Notes: generated by a model not told the origin, from the letters alone. Shown: positions 24,891 through 34,600, numbered from the stretch's first letter. The stretch is DNA of 64,000 bases from Leptospira meyeri (GCF_004368965.1 NZ_SORO01000001.1:2698001-2762000), one strand, 5' to 3'. Program-made: numbers and translations.

Positions 24891-24948
24891 AACTGAGAAC
24901 TCAGTAAAATAAAGATTGAAATAAACGAAATAATCATAGGAAAAAAAC

Positions 24949-26130
24949 ATGAGAACGATTAGTAAAAAATTAAACAAAGATGAAGTCGAAGCGTTTGGTA
25001 AAGAAGTAGATTCACTCCGAGAAGAAGTAATGTCAAAAGTTGGAAAGGAAGATGCAGATCATATCAGATTCATTTATAAGGTATATCGTTATACAGAAGT
25101 TTTAGGCAGGGGACTCATCCATTTTAGTTTTGAACCTATATCTTTTGTTGCTGGAACTTTGTTACTCGCTACATCCAAAATTATCAACAATATGGAACTT
25201 GGTCATAATGTGCTTCATGGACAATATGATTGGATGAACGATCCTCGTTTTAACTCAAGGACTTTCGAGTGGGATATTGTGTGCGATGCTCACCAGTGGA
25301 AGTTTTATCATAATTATATGCACCACACCTTTACGAATGTTTTGAACAAAGACCATGATTATGGTTATAATTTTACACGTTTGACTGAAGCACAAAAATG
25401 GAAACCTGTCCACTTAACACAACCTTTTACTAATCTGTTTCTTGCCATGAACTTTCAATGGGGCATTGGCGCACATGGTTATCGTGTAGAACATTTGGAA
25501 ATTCCAAAAAAACAGAGAAATAAAAGATCTTTAAAAGATTTTAAGGCAGTATTCTTCAAAAAAATTGAACTACAGGTCGTAAAAGATTATATTTTGTTTC
25601 CGTTGCTCGCTGGTTTAAATTTCCCAAAAATCATTTTAGGGAATATGATTGCAAATCTGATCAGAAATCTCTGGACATATGCTGTGATCTTTTGTGGTCA
25701 CTTTACTGAAAATGCAGAATCCTTTTCAACTGATGAAATTGCCGGTGAAACAAAAGCACAATGGTATTTAAGACAACTCAAAGGTTCGTCAAACCTGGAT
25801 GGAAGTAAGTTGTTTTATACAATGACTGGTCACTTAAGTCATCAAATAGAACACCATATGTTTCCTGGTATGCCTGCGATACGGTATCGTGAAGTAGCAC
25901 CTCGTTTGAAAGAAATTTGTGCTAAGTATGGTCAACACTACAATACGGGAAGTTTTCTAAAGCAGTTTGCTTCTGTTTGGAAACGGATCATTGCTTACTC
26001 TTTTCCAGATTCCATTGCCGGAAAATTAATGGGAAATCGAAAAGTATATTTGGAACCAAAAGGTATGGTGTCACAACCCAGTTTCCAGATATCCCTTCCT
26101 ACAGAAGAGAAATCCGTTACTCTCACTTAA
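24949..26130 (+). CDS. desB: Membrane fatty acyl desaturase (DesB-like)
   Basis: A 393-residue membrane-bound di-iron desaturase. The three histidine boxes are HNVLHG (about 84-89), HNYMHHTF (about 123-130) and HQIEHHMFPG (about 301-310). Hydrophobic stretches at about 60-80 and 205-250 anchor it. It introduces a double bond into acyl-CoA or phospholipid acyl chains using electrons from the reductase upstream. The regiochemistry (probably delta-9) cannot be read from the sequence. A perfect terminator follows at 26193. Confidence 0.92.
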   Translation: MRTISKKLNKDEVEAFGKEVDSLREEVMSKVGKEDADHIRFIYKVYRYTEVLGRGLIHFSFEPISFVAGTLLLATSKIINNMELGHNVLHGQYDWMNDPRFNSRTFEWDIVCDAHQWKFYHNYMHHTFTNVLNKDHDYGYNFTRLTEAQKWKPVHLTQPFTNLFLAMNFQWGIGAHGYRVEHLEIPKKQRNKRSLKDFKAVFFKKIELQVVKDYILFPLLAGLNFPKIILGNMIANLIRNLWTYAVIFCGHFTENAESFSTDEIAGETKAQWYLRQLKGSSNLDGSKLFYTMTGHLSHQIEHHMFPGMPAIRYREVAPRLKEICAKYGQHYNTGSFLKQFASVWKRIIAYSFPDSIAGKLMGNRKVYLEPKGMVSQPSFQISLPTEEKSVTLT

Positions 26131-26192
26131 CCTGAACAATTTTGGATTTCCCACTGGCGCATTGTGGGGAGTCCATCCCTTTCCTTTCTTTC

Positions 26193-26222
26193 GGGTCCTC
26201 AAAATCGAGGACCCTTTTTTTT
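26193..26222 (+). terminator. Rho-independent terminator of desCB
   Basis: GGGTCCTC (26193-26200), loop AAAATC and GAGGACCC (26207-26214) form a perfect 8-bp stem followed by eight T. It lies 62 bp after the desB stop and abuts the end of the opposing acyl-CoA dehydrogenase gene. Confidence 0.92.
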
Positions 26223-27933
26223 ATCTTTCAGTAAGTTTGATTTTGTTTGCTGAAAGAATTGCCAAACTATCAACATGGAACGCTTTGCACCAGGTTGTGC
26301 GTAAATCTTTTCGTTTCAAAGATTTGTTTTTCGCTCTTTCCATTAAGTATCCAACCACCACTCTTGCAGCTGATTCGACGACTTCAAAACTAAAAGTTTC
26401 CTTGGTTTCTTGGTTTTCAATTGATTTGAATGTTTCTACGATTGATTCAAAAAGAGTTCGTATTTCTTTGAGTTTTGGATTTGATTCTGAACCTTTTGCG
26501 AGATGATCTAAGTAGGTACGAAAAGTACCTGTTGCACTCATCCCTGAAGTGATTCCTCCAATGGCTGCGTTGACTTGGATTTGTGTGGTTCCATCGTAGA
26601 TATTGGTAATCCTAGCATCTCTATATAGTCTAGAAAGATCATAATCTTCTGTATAACCTGCACCACCTAATACTTGTAATCCGTCATATACTAAATCATT
26701 GCACATTTCCGAGTTATAGTATTTGGAAATAGGTGTGAGTGTATTCGCTACTTTTTCCCAAAATTTTCCTGTTTTTAATTCTTCTGGGGTAGGTGTTCTT
26801 CCATCTTCATACCAATAGTATTTATCAACGGAATATGCTGCCTCTACCATGAGGCAACGCATTCCTGCCAGTTCCCTTTCCATTCGGTCTAACATGCGAC
26901 GTACTGCTGGAATTTCATAAATAGGTTTTCCGAATTGAACTCTCTCTTTCGCATATTTAAGTGCTTCTTCGTAAGCTGCTGTGACGATTCCCGTACCTTG
27001 GGATGATACACTGAGACGAGCACCGTTGAGCATTCCCATAACATACTTCACAAGCCCAAATCCTTCTTTCCCAACCAAATGGCCTTCACTGTTTTCAAAT
27101 ACTGTTTCGCATGTAGCTGATGCTTTGATTCCTAATTTTTTTTCAATTCCTTGAACGGCGTAGTTTTTGTTTTCAACGATGAAGAAAGATAGTCCTCGTG
27201 CTCCGCTTTCTTGCGTTCCTGTTCTAGCAAGGGTAAGTGTGATGCCGGGGCTTCCATTGATACCACAAGCAACTGTTTGGAATCTTTTGGTTCCATTTAG
27301 AAACCACTTGTCATCTTTTTTTATTGCCTTTGTTGTAATATTTGGTAAGTCAGATCCGAAGTCGGGTTCTGAAAGTCCCATGGTGACTGTATAGTTTCCT
27401 GAAATCAATTTAGGGATCCATTCATCTTTCATTTCTTCAGTTGCACAAACTTCTAAGATAGCAGCAAGACCCATACTCCCCACTGCAATTGTGATGGAAC
27501 TATCTGATCTATACATTAACTCTGCAATCATCGCTTTGATGATACTCGGTGTTCCAAGTCCGCCATATTTTCTTTTGAATGCTGCCGGACCAAGTCCTGC
27601 ATCGTGATACATTTGAACTACATCCACCATTTCTTGAGGGTGGATTACGTTTCCATTCTCAAATTTAAGCCCTTTAGAATCTACAATAGAAGCAACTTGT
27701 GAAACATACATTCCACTAATCTCTCCGCAGGATTTAAGGATTTCTTCATAAAAAGATATCGCCTCATCAACATTAGATGGTGCATATTCTAGTTTAGGGT
27801 TATTGTTTTCTAAATATAACTTGGAATCTGAAAATTGATTTTCGTAGATTGGTACAATTTCACTCCAATCAATTAAATCTTCAAAATGTTCCTTTAAGTC
27901 TTCGTTGGTTTGAAAATAGTTACTTTGGATCAT
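26221..27933 (-). CDS. Long acyl-CoA dehydrogenase with Asp at the usual catalytic Glu position
   Basis: A 570-residue acyl-CoA dehydrogenase with N- and C-terminal extensions (FadE5/DmdC-type length). The FAD-binding signatures are TMGLSEPDFGSDLPN (about 180-195), LNGTKRFQT and GARLSVSSQGTGIV (about 305-320), and GLQVLGGAGYTEDYDLSRLYRDARI follows. The motif that normally reads Y-E-G-T, with the catalytic Glu, is YDGTTQIQ here, with Asp447. It may be active with Asp, may use another base, or may have another role. It is likely to act in beta-oxidation of acyl-CoA. A TetR-type palindrome lies about 95 bp upstream. Confidence 0.9.
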   Translation of the reverse strand: MIQSNYFQTNEDLKEHFEDLIDWSEIVPIYENQFSDSKLYLENNNPKLEYAPSNVDEAISFYEEILKSCGEISGMYVSQVASIVDSKGLKFENGNVIHPQEMVDVVQMYHDAGLGPAAFKRKYGGLGTPSIIKAMIAELMYRSDSSITIAVGSMGLAAILEVCATEEMKDEWIPKLISGNYTVTMGLSEPDFGSDLPNITTKAIKKDDKWFLNGTKRFQTVACGINGSPGITLTLARTGTQESGARGLSFFIVENKNYAVQGIEKKLGIKASATCETVFENSEGHLVGKEGFGLVKYVMGMLNGARLSVSSQGTGIVTAAYEEALKYAKERVQFGKPIYEIPAVRRMLDRMERELAGMRCLMVEAAYSVDKYYWYEDGRTPTPEELKTGKFWEKVANTLTPISKYYNSEMCNDLVYDGLQVLGGAGYTEDYDLSRLYRDARITNIYDGTTQIQVNAAIGGITSGMSATGTFRTYLDHLAKGSESNPKLKEIRTLFESIVETFKSIENQETKETFSFEVVESAARVVVGYLMERAKNKSLKRKDLRTTWCKAFHVDSLAILSANKIKLTER

Positions 27934-28026
27934 ATAAATTCCTTTTGGATTAGAAGATAAAATTTATGAATGTGAGGCGATTAAAAAATATCCGTATAAC
28001 AAAAAAAATTGAATGGTTGTATTTTG

Positions 28027-28042
28027 TGAACCGATCGGTTCA
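28027..28042. promoter_or_regulatory. Perfect 16-bp palindrome, TetR-type operator
   Basis: TGAACCGATCGGTTCA is fully self-complementary. It lies between the divergent acyl-CoA dehydrogenase and dienelactone hydrolase genes, nearer the former, and resembles operators of TetR-family regulators of fatty acid oxidation. No TetR gene adjoins it. Confidence 0.6.
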
Positions 28043-28224
28043 TTGTTTGAGTTTCTTAATTCTGGATACAAAAAAGAACATAGTAATTTGATTCCCTTAA
28101 ATTCGAAAATCTGAGAGAATTAAGCCGAAATTAAGGTTTCTTTTTTACGGTTTCAAATTAGAATTCTAAATCTATCTCTGCCTTAGGACTGGATTGTCCT
28201 TCCTTTTGGCGGACCAGGAGAAGT

Positions 28225-29031
28225 ATGAAAAAACTCATTTCCATTCTTACACTCGTTTTTGCCATTCAATGTGCAAGCGTGCCAACTTCACAACTACCCG
28301 TTAAAGAAACAGTCACAGGCAGTCCGGTGGAATATAAATTGGACGGGAAAACATATGAGGGTTACCTCGCCGTTGATTCTTCCCTTACAGGCAAACGACC
28401 TGGAATTCTTGTGATCCATGAATGGTGGGGATTAAACGATTATCCAAAACAACGTGCCAAACAGCTGGCCGATTTGGGATATGTTGCTTTTGTAATGGAT
28501 GTTTATGGAAAAGGTATCATTGCTAAAGACCATGTGGAAGCAGGAAAACTTTCAGGTGCTAATGGGGATCCGAAAGTGATCCTAAAAAAAATCTACAAAG
28601 CGCTCGATATTCTAAAATCAAATCCCAATGTTGATGTTAGTAAAATCGGTGCCATCGGATATTGTTTCGGTGGCGGAGGAGTCATAGAACTAGCATTAGA
28701 TGGTGCAGATTTAAAAGGAGGCGTTGTTTCCTTTCATGGTTTTTTTGGTAGCAAAAATTTGGCAACAGGTGCCAAAAAGATAAAGAGTAAAGTTTTAGTA
28801 CATCATGGCGCAGACGATCCATTTGTACCTAAATCTTCCGTGGAAACCTTTGTGAAAACCGTAACTGAGGCAAAGGCCCCTGTTACTTTTATATCGCATC
28901 CGGGAGCCGTTCATGGATTTACTCGACCAGGATCCGAAAAACAAGGGTTACCTGGTCTTGCATACAACCAAAAAGCTGATTATGCGTCTTTTGATAGTAT
29001 GAAATCTTTTTTTGCAACAAACTTCAAATAA
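28225..29031 (+). CDS. Dienelactone hydrolase family lipoprotein
   Basis: A 268-residue alpha/beta hydrolase with signal peptide and lipobox FAIQC (Cys about 16). The nucleophile elbow GYCFGGGG (Cys in place of Ser, about 148-155) is typical of dienelactone hydrolases. Catalytic Asp (GADDPFVP, about 200) and His (HPGAVHGF, about 230) are present. Its location outside the cytoplasm is unusual for an enzyme named after chlorocatechol breakdown, so a general esterase role is more likely. AGGAGAAG gives a strong ribosome-binding site. The last 52 bp overlap the opposing RND pump gene. Confidence 0.88.
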   Translation: MKKLISILTLVFAIQCASVPTSQLPVKETVTGSPVEYKLDGKTYEGYLAVDSSLTGKRPGILVIHEWWGLNDYPKQRAKQLADLGYVAFVMDVYGKGIIAKDHVEAGKLSGANGDPKVILKKIYKALDILKSNPNVDVSKIGAIGYCFGGGGVIELALDGADLKGGVVSFHGFFGSKNLATGAKKIKSKVLVHHGADDPFVPKSSVETFVKTVTEAKAPVTFISHPGAVHGFTRPGSEKQGLPGLAYNQKADYASFDSMKSFFATNFK

Positions 29032-32000
29032 ACTAAAGGAAGTACAAAGAGGGTCAGTATACTTGCTGTGACTAACCCTCCAATCACTACGGTTGCCAGA
29101 GGTCTTTGGACTTCAGCACCTGGTGATGTGCTGATTGCCATTGGTATAAATCCAATGGACGCAAGTAGGGCAGTGGTAAGGACCGGTCGAAGTCTTGAAA
29201 TAGCAGCTTCTTTGACTGCCTCTTCTTTCTTTTTACCTGATTGTTCTAAACTACGAATGAAACTAATCAATACCAGTCCATTGAGAACTGCAATTCCAAA
29301 TAAAGCAATAAATCCCACTCCTGCAGAAATACTAAATGGTAAATTTCTGAGATAAAGAGCAAAAATCCCGCCTGTGATAGCAAAAGGTACATTTAAAAAA
29401 ATGATCGTTGCCGCCGATACTTCGTTAAATGCAAAATAGAGAATCAAAAAAATAATAATCAATGTAATTGGAACAACGACAAATAGTGTTTTTGTCGCAG
29501 ATTCAAACTTTTCGAATTCACCTCCTGTTGTATAATGATAACCAGGGGGAAACTTTATTTCTTTTTGCAACACAGTTTGAACGGCATTGACAGTGCTTAC
29601 CATATCACTTCCACGAATGTTAAACTGAACTAGCGCATAACGATTTTGATTTTGATGGTAAATCTGAACGGGACCATCTTCAATCTGAATCTCCGATAGT
29701 TCGTGTAAGGGAGCGAAGGTATTTTTTCCAACCTTAACGGGAATGTTTTTTATTTGTTCTGGATTCTGACCAACATCTGTTTTGACTACAATTTCAAATC
29801 GTTTCATTCCTTCATAAACGATCCCCGCAGGAACTCCAGAAGAAATAGATTCTGTAACACGATTCACATCTAATATTGATTGGTCATATCTTGCTAATTT
29901 TTCTCTGTTAGGTTTGATTCTTAAATATTCGAGTCCATACAATTGTTCGATTCTAAGGTCTACAACGCCAGGGATGTGTTTGATTTTAGCAGAGATTTCT
30001 TCTGCGATTGTTTTTAGTTGGATTAGATCATCACCAAATACTTTGATTCCGACATCAGCCCGGATTCCCGCCATAATTTCATTGTTACGCATTTCAATCG
30101 GTTGAGACAACCCATAAGCCACTTGCGGTGCGACCCTCTCAATGATTTCTTGTAACTTTAATTCGATTTCATTTTTGGTAATATTCCATTCTGACCTTGG
30201 TTTCATATCCAAATACATGTCTGTTTTTTCCACACCCATAGGTTCAATGGCAAGTTCAGGCGAGCCGGATCTTGAAACTATTTCTGTGATTTCAGGAATT
30301 TCCTTTAAAATCGTTTTTTCGATCTTCATTGAAGATTGTAAAGATTCTGTTAAAGTGGTTGAAGGATATCGGCTCACTTCAATTAGCAAATTACCCTCAT
30401 CCAGTTTTGGTAAAAATTCTCCACCCAATTGAAAAAACAAAAAGATAGAAAGAATTAAGATTCCAATTGTCGAATAAGTGACTTTTTTGGATTCTTTTAA
30501 ACAATAATCTAACTTAGGTGTATACCATTGATGAATTTTTTGGAAAAAAGGAGTTTCTTCTTCTGCTATATGCCCCCCCTTCAAAAAATAAGAAGCTAAA
30601 ACAGGAATGATGGTAAGTGTCAAAAAAAATGCACCAAGTAACGCAAATAAGACGGTTGTTGCCATGGGGATAAACATTTTTCCTTCTGTTCCACTGAGTG
30701 TAAGGATGGGAATATAAACAACTCCAATGATAATTTCGCCATAAATGGTGGCTTTTCTAACTTCGATGGTTGCATTTAAAATAGTTTCTTTTTGTTCCGT
30801 GTCGGTCAGATCTCTTTTGAGTTCTTTTCGTTTTAAACCCAATCGCCGATGAGAATTTTCAATAAGGATTACAGCTCCATCCACGATCAAACCAAAGTCG
30901 ATGGCACCCATCGACATTAAGTTTGCAGGTAAATCACGTAAGAACATGAGGCAGATGGCAAATAACATCGCAAGTGGAATCATCGATGCTATGACTAGTC
31001 CTGATCTGAAATCACCAATCATCAAAAATAGAATGATGATGACTAAGATCGCACCTTCTGTTAAATTCCAAACGATAGTATTTAAAGTATTTTTTACCAT
31101 AATAGAACGGTCGTAATATGGTTTGATCTGCATACCAGTTGGTAATGTTTTTTCGATTTGAGTGATTTTATCTTTTACTGCAGTTGTGACCTCTAGCGAG
31201 TTTTCTCCAAGTAACATGAGAGTCACTGCACCAACTACTTCTGATTTCCCGGTAGCTGTGGCAGCACCTTTTCGAAGTCTGGGACCTTCAACTATCTTCG
31301 CAATGCTATCCAAATAAATTGGAAATCCATCCCCCATTTTCCCCACTTGAATTTTTTCAAAATCAGTGGTAGTTTTTAATAAACCATCGCTACCGACAAT
31401 TAACTGTTCGCCGGACCTTTCAATATATCCGCTACCTGTGGAGAGATTATTACTTTGTACTGCATTAACAATTTGGTTTAGTGATACACCAAGAGAGGCT
31501 GCTTTGAAAGGATCTACAATGACTTGGTATTGTTTGGTTTTCCCTCCAAAACTATTAACTTCTACAATTCCAGGGACTGTTTTGAGTGTGGGATTAATAT
31601 ACCAATTCAAATAGGTGGTGAGTTCCATTTGGCTATGAAATTCACTTTCTAACGTAAACTGGAATACTTCGCCGAGTCCTGTGGTGATTGGCCCGATGAC
31701 TGGTTTTCCGAAAATCGCTGGAATGTTTTCAGATGCTTCTGTTAATTTTTCGCTGACCAATTGTCTACTTTTCCATAGATCAGTACCATCTGCAAAAACA
31801 GCTGTTACTAATGAAAATCCATATCGAGAAACAGACCTTACTTCAATTAGGTTCGGTATCCCAGTGATGGCTCGTTCAACTGGCAAAGTGATGTACTGTT
31901 CAATTTCTAGGGTAGAGAGAGCCGGTGATGTGGTGATCACTTGCACTTGAACATTGGTAATGTCGGGAACCGCATCCACTTTTAAATGTTTTAGTGAATA

Positions 32001-32090
32001 AACTCCACCAAACACAAGTAAAGCTGTCAGAATAATGACTAATAATCTGTTTTGTAAAGAAACTTGTACAATTTTAGTTAAAAATTCCAT
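28980..32090 (-). CDS. czcA: RND heavy-metal efflux pump, inner-membrane subunit (CzcA-like)
   Basis: A 1036-residue RND transporter with 12 transmembrane helices and two large periplasmic loops. It starts FLTKIVQVSLQNRLLVIILTA and shows the heavy-metal-efflux motif GAIDFGLIVDGAVILIEN (about 395-412) in TM4. DFG...DGA with both acidic residues is the pattern of divalent cation exporters (Co, Zn, Cd) rather than the Cu/Ag (CusA) type. It works with the adaptor and outer-membrane subunits directly upstream to expel metal from periplasm and cytoplasm using proton flux. Its 3' end overlaps the opposing hydrolase gene. Confidence 0.93.
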   Translation of the reverse strand: MEFLTKIVQVSLQNRLLVIILTALLVFGGVYSLKHLKVDAVPDITNVQVQVITTSPALSTLEIEQYITLPVERAITGIPNLIEVRSVSRYGFSLVTAVFADGTDLWKSRQLVSEKLTEASENIPAIFGKPVIGPITTGLGEVFQFTLESEFHSQMELTTYLNWYINPTLKTVPGIVEVNSFGGKTKQYQVIVDPFKAASLGVSLNQIVNAVQSNNLSTGSGYIERSGEQLIVGSDGLLKTTTDFEKIQVGKMGDGFPIYLDSIAKIVEGPRLRKGAATATGKSEVVGAVTLMLLGENSLEVTTAVKDKITQIEKTLPTGMQIKPYYDRSIMVKNTLNTIVWNLTEGAILVIIILFLMIGDFRSGLVIASMIPLAMLFAICLMFLRDLPANLMSMGAIDFGLIVDGAVILIENSHRRLGLKRKELKRDLTDTEQKETILNATIEVRKATIYGEIIIGVVYIPILTLSGTEGKMFIPMATTVLFALLGAFFLTLTIIPVLASYFLKGGHIAEEETPFFQKIHQWYTPKLDYCLKESKKVTYSTIGILILSIFLFFQLGGEFLPKLDEGNLLIEVSRYPSTTLTESLQSSMKIEKTILKEIPEITEIVSRSGSPELAIEPMGVEKTDMYLDMKPRSEWNITKNEIELKLQEIIERVAPQVAYGLSQPIEMRNNEIMAGIRADVGIKVFGDDLIQLKTIAEEISAKIKHIPGVVDLRIEQLYGLEYLRIKPNREKLARYDQSILDVNRVTESISSGVPAGIVYEGMKRFEIVVKTDVGQNPEQIKNIPVKVGKNTFAPLHELSEIQIEDGPVQIYHQNQNRYALVQFNIRGSDMVSTVNAVQTVLQKEIKFPPGYHYTTGGEFEKFESATKTLFVVVPITLIIIFLILYFAFNEVSAATIIFLNVPFAITGGIFALYLRNLPFSISAGVGFIALFGIAVLNGLVLISFIRSLEQSGKKKEEAVKEAAISRLRPVLTTALLASIGFIPMAISTSPGAEVQRPLATVVIGGLVTASILTLFVLPLVYLKFVAKKDFILSKDA

Positions 32091-32092
32091 AT

Positions 32093-33232
32093 TTATTCCC
32101 CGCCAAACGTTGATTTGAAGAGGATTGCTTTTAACTCAAAAGCACCTTTGATTACAATGCTATCTCCTTCAGCAACTCCAGAAAGAATTTCTGTTTTTCC
32201 ATCATTTGTACTTCCTGTTTCTATTTCCACCCACTGGAAGAGATTCGTTTGTGACTCTATGAATACAAATTTTCGATTTTGGTAGGACTGGATTGCCTCA
32301 TCCACAACCTGAATTCCAGATCTACCGTTTACATTTAAAACTGCTTTTCCAAACAATCCTATCTTAGCTTTTCGATTTTTATTTTTAAAAACTAGTCGGG
32401 CATGGACAGTCCTTGATTCTGGATCTACTTTTTCTCCGATATGTTCTAAAACTCCATCAAATTCGAAATCAGGATATGCATTTAAGATAATTTTACCTGC
32501 AATCCCTTCCGAAAGGTATTTTAAATCGTTTTCAAATATCTTTGCTTGAAACCATAATTGAGAAAGTTCTGCAATTGTAGTCAAAATTTGATTTCCCAGT
32601 ACGATAGAACCTGGTATAGCATTTCTTGAAAGAGCAAGGCCTGACCTTGGTGCAAACACAGTATAAACTCCGGAAGCTGCATTATCAATAGCTAGTCCAT
32701 TGGCACGTAGATTTTCTTCTGCTGCAATTTTTTCTGATTCAATGACCTTTAAGCTAGCCTCTGCATCAATAAACTCTTGTTTTGCGGCTAAATTCATTTT
32801 TACCAATGAGTTGATTCTGTTTAGGTTTTGTTCTGCTGCGGTAAATTTTGATTTTGCTACCAAATAAGCGGACCTAAGTTTTGCAAGTTCCGGTGAATCG
32901 ATAGTTGCTAACTTTTGTCCTTTTTTGATAGAATCTCCTTCTACAAAGTAAACAGAAGTAATTCGTCCTGAAATCCGTGCGGGAACGTCAATGATGGCAT
33001 CAGGAACAGCTTCTGTTTCACCAATCAGTTCAATTTTAGTTTGAATTGGTTGGTTACTTAGAACTTCTGTTTCAATGGAAAGATTTTTTCGATTTTCTTC
33101 CAATAACTTAACAATGTTTTTGGGATTATCTTCTGTTTCCGAAGTAGTTTTTGAATCTCTTAACTTCCAAATTGTTATAGAAATTGCAATGAAGAGAAAT
33201 GAAATAAGGAGTAGTATTTTTTGTTTTTTCAT
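32093..33232 (-). CDS. czcB: RND efflux periplasmic adaptor (CzcB/CusB-like)
   Basis: A 379-residue membrane-fusion protein. It has one N-terminal anchor helix (about 5-22). A lipoyl/barrel-sandwich half-motif GRITSVYFVEGDSIKKGQKLATIDSPEL is at about 90-117, followed by a coiled-coil hairpin (about 118-185). The second half-motif SGVYTVFAPRSGLALSRN and beta-barrel and membrane-proximal domains complete it. It links the RND pump to the TolC-type channel. No His/Met-rich N-terminal metal-binding extension is visible. It lies 2 bp from the pump gene and overlaps the TolC-like gene by 4 bp. Confidence 0.92.
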   Translation of the reverse strand: MKKQKILLLISFLFIAISITIWKLRDSKTTSETEDNPKNIVKLLEENRKNLSIETEVLSNQPIQTKIELIGETEAVPDAIIDVPARISGRITSVYFVEGDSIKKGQKLATIDSPELAKLRSAYLVAKSKFTAAEQNLNRINSLVKMNLAAKQEFIDAEASLKVIESEKIAAEENLRANGLAIDNAASGVYTVFAPRSGLALSRNAIPGSIVLGNQILTTIAELSQLWFQAKIFENDLKYLSEGIAGKIILNAYPDFEFDGVLEHIGEKVDPESRTVHARLVFKNKNRKAKIGLFGKAVLNVNGRSGIQVVDEAIQSYQNRKFVFIESQTNLFQWVEIETGSTNDGKTEILSGVAEGDSIVIKGAFELKAILFKSTFGGE

Positions 33233-34560
33233 GGATTCATCCCTAATGAATGGATAGGCAAACCTAAAACACGAACCAGTTCAATTTGAGATAATTCAAA
33301 TTCTGATTTTGTATTTAGGTAGTTTAGTTTTGTTTGTAAGAGAATACGTTGTTGGTTGATAGCATCGATGATTTTAATTTTTCCAAATCGGATGGCTTCT
33401 TGAAGATTTTTTAAATCTGAATCGGCGCGTTCCATTTTTGATTCATCGTAAAGTTTGATTTCCTCTGAAAGGTTTATGTAGTTTGTTAATGCAAACATAA
33501 CTTCTTGTTTTATATTTCGAGAAACTGATTCTTTTAGTTCTTTGGAGTTATCAATTTTCGAAGAAGCTATGATTTTTTCACCTTCATAATCTCTCCAAAT
33601 GATTAAAGGAAACGTTAACATTCCTCCAACCACTCTTTCGTTAAATCCATCATTTTGGGCAAAAGCACCAAGTGATACATTCGGAATTTTCTGCCGTCTA
33701 ACTTCATTTTGTCTAAGAACAGAAAGTTCAATTTCTTTTTCGGAAAGAGAAAGTTCGGGGCGCATCTGCATAGCCATTTGAATTAAATCTGCTTTTTCTT
33801 TTGGCAAATCACTCGGCATTGTCCAGTATTGCATTTTGATCGAATCAAATTCGACTGGCATTCCAAGTAAAACTTCTAATTCGGATTTGGAGTTTTCTGA
33901 AAGTCTATGTGTTTGGTTCCAAATTTTGAATATTCGAATCTCTTCTGACTCTGATAATGATTCGTCAATCCCAGGAGATAATCCTTCATTTATTCTTGCT
34001 TTCGATATTTTTTTTAATTCTTTAACAAGATTTAGATTATTTAAACTATTTTCTTCCTCTAAATGTAGGTATCGGAATCGAGTCATTTTTTTTAGAGCAT
34101 CAAATTCTAGAATTCTTTTTACAGATTCTAAGCGAAAGACCTGAGCCTTAAATTCTTCATCAGCAATTTGAACCGCTATTTCTCGTTTGCCGTTTGTAAA
34201 GATCTCTTGGTTTACCATGACCTGAAAGTTATTTGCTGAATTTGGTCCTGACAAAAGTGTAGGGCCAGTAGATTCACCTTTTCTTGTAGCCAAATAACTA
34301 GTAAAAACGGGATTCGATGGAAAGTAATAGGACGCTATTTTTTTTCTTCCTGAAATTTCCTTTAGTTTAATTTCTTCAATGCGATAATCAGGATGTTTTT
34401 TTACGATGCATTGACTTAGTTCATATATAGAATTGTATTTATCACAATTATATCCATTGGAATCATTTGATTCTGGATTTATTGGTAAATTGAATAAACA
34501 GATAAAAACCAAACAACGAAGATGGATTCTAAGAAGTTTGGGAAAAAAATAAAAAATCAT
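33229..34560 (-). CDS. czcC: TolC family outer-membrane efflux protein (CzcC-like)
   Basis: A 443-residue TolC-family protein with a signal peptide at the N-terminus and the long helical hairpins of the family. The first helix set starts at SIYELSQCIVKKHPDYRIEEIKLKE and the second repeat is at KADLIQMAMQMRPELSLSEKEIELSVLR. It forms the outer-membrane channel of the RND system. I place the start at ATG 34560, with GGAGG five bases upstream, rather than at a TTG at 34584. ATGA overlap with the adaptor gene indicates one transcript. Confidence 0.9.
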   Translation of the reverse strand: MIFYFFPKLLRIHLRCLVFICLFNLPINPESNDSNGYNCDKYNSIYELSQCIVKKHPDYRIEEIKLKEISGRKKIASYYFPSNPVFTSYLATRKGESTGPTLLSGPNSANNFQVMVNQEIFTNGKREIAVQIADEEFKAQVFRLESVKRILEFDALKKMTRFRYLHLEEENSLNNLNLVKELKKISKARINEGLSPGIDESLSESEEIRIFKIWNQTHRLSENSKSELEVLLGMPVEFDSIKMQYWTMPSDLPKEKADLIQMAMQMRPELSLSEKEIELSVLRQNEVRRQKIPNVSLGAFAQNDGFNERVVGGMLTFPLIIWRDYEGEKIIASSKIDNSKELKESVSRNIKQEVMFALTNYINLSEEIKLYDESKMERADSDLKNLQEAIRFGKIKIIDAINQQRILLQTKLNYLNTKSEFELSQIELVRVLGLPIHSLGMNP

Positions 34561-34600
34561 GGAACCTCCCAAGTGTTCACGCAAAAAAATTGCGAATTAA

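Noticed and set aside
28980..34560. Naming the RND system CusCBA (copper/silver)
   Set aside because: The pump's TM4 motif has the acidic residues of divalent-metal exporters, and the adaptor lacks a Met-rich copper region.
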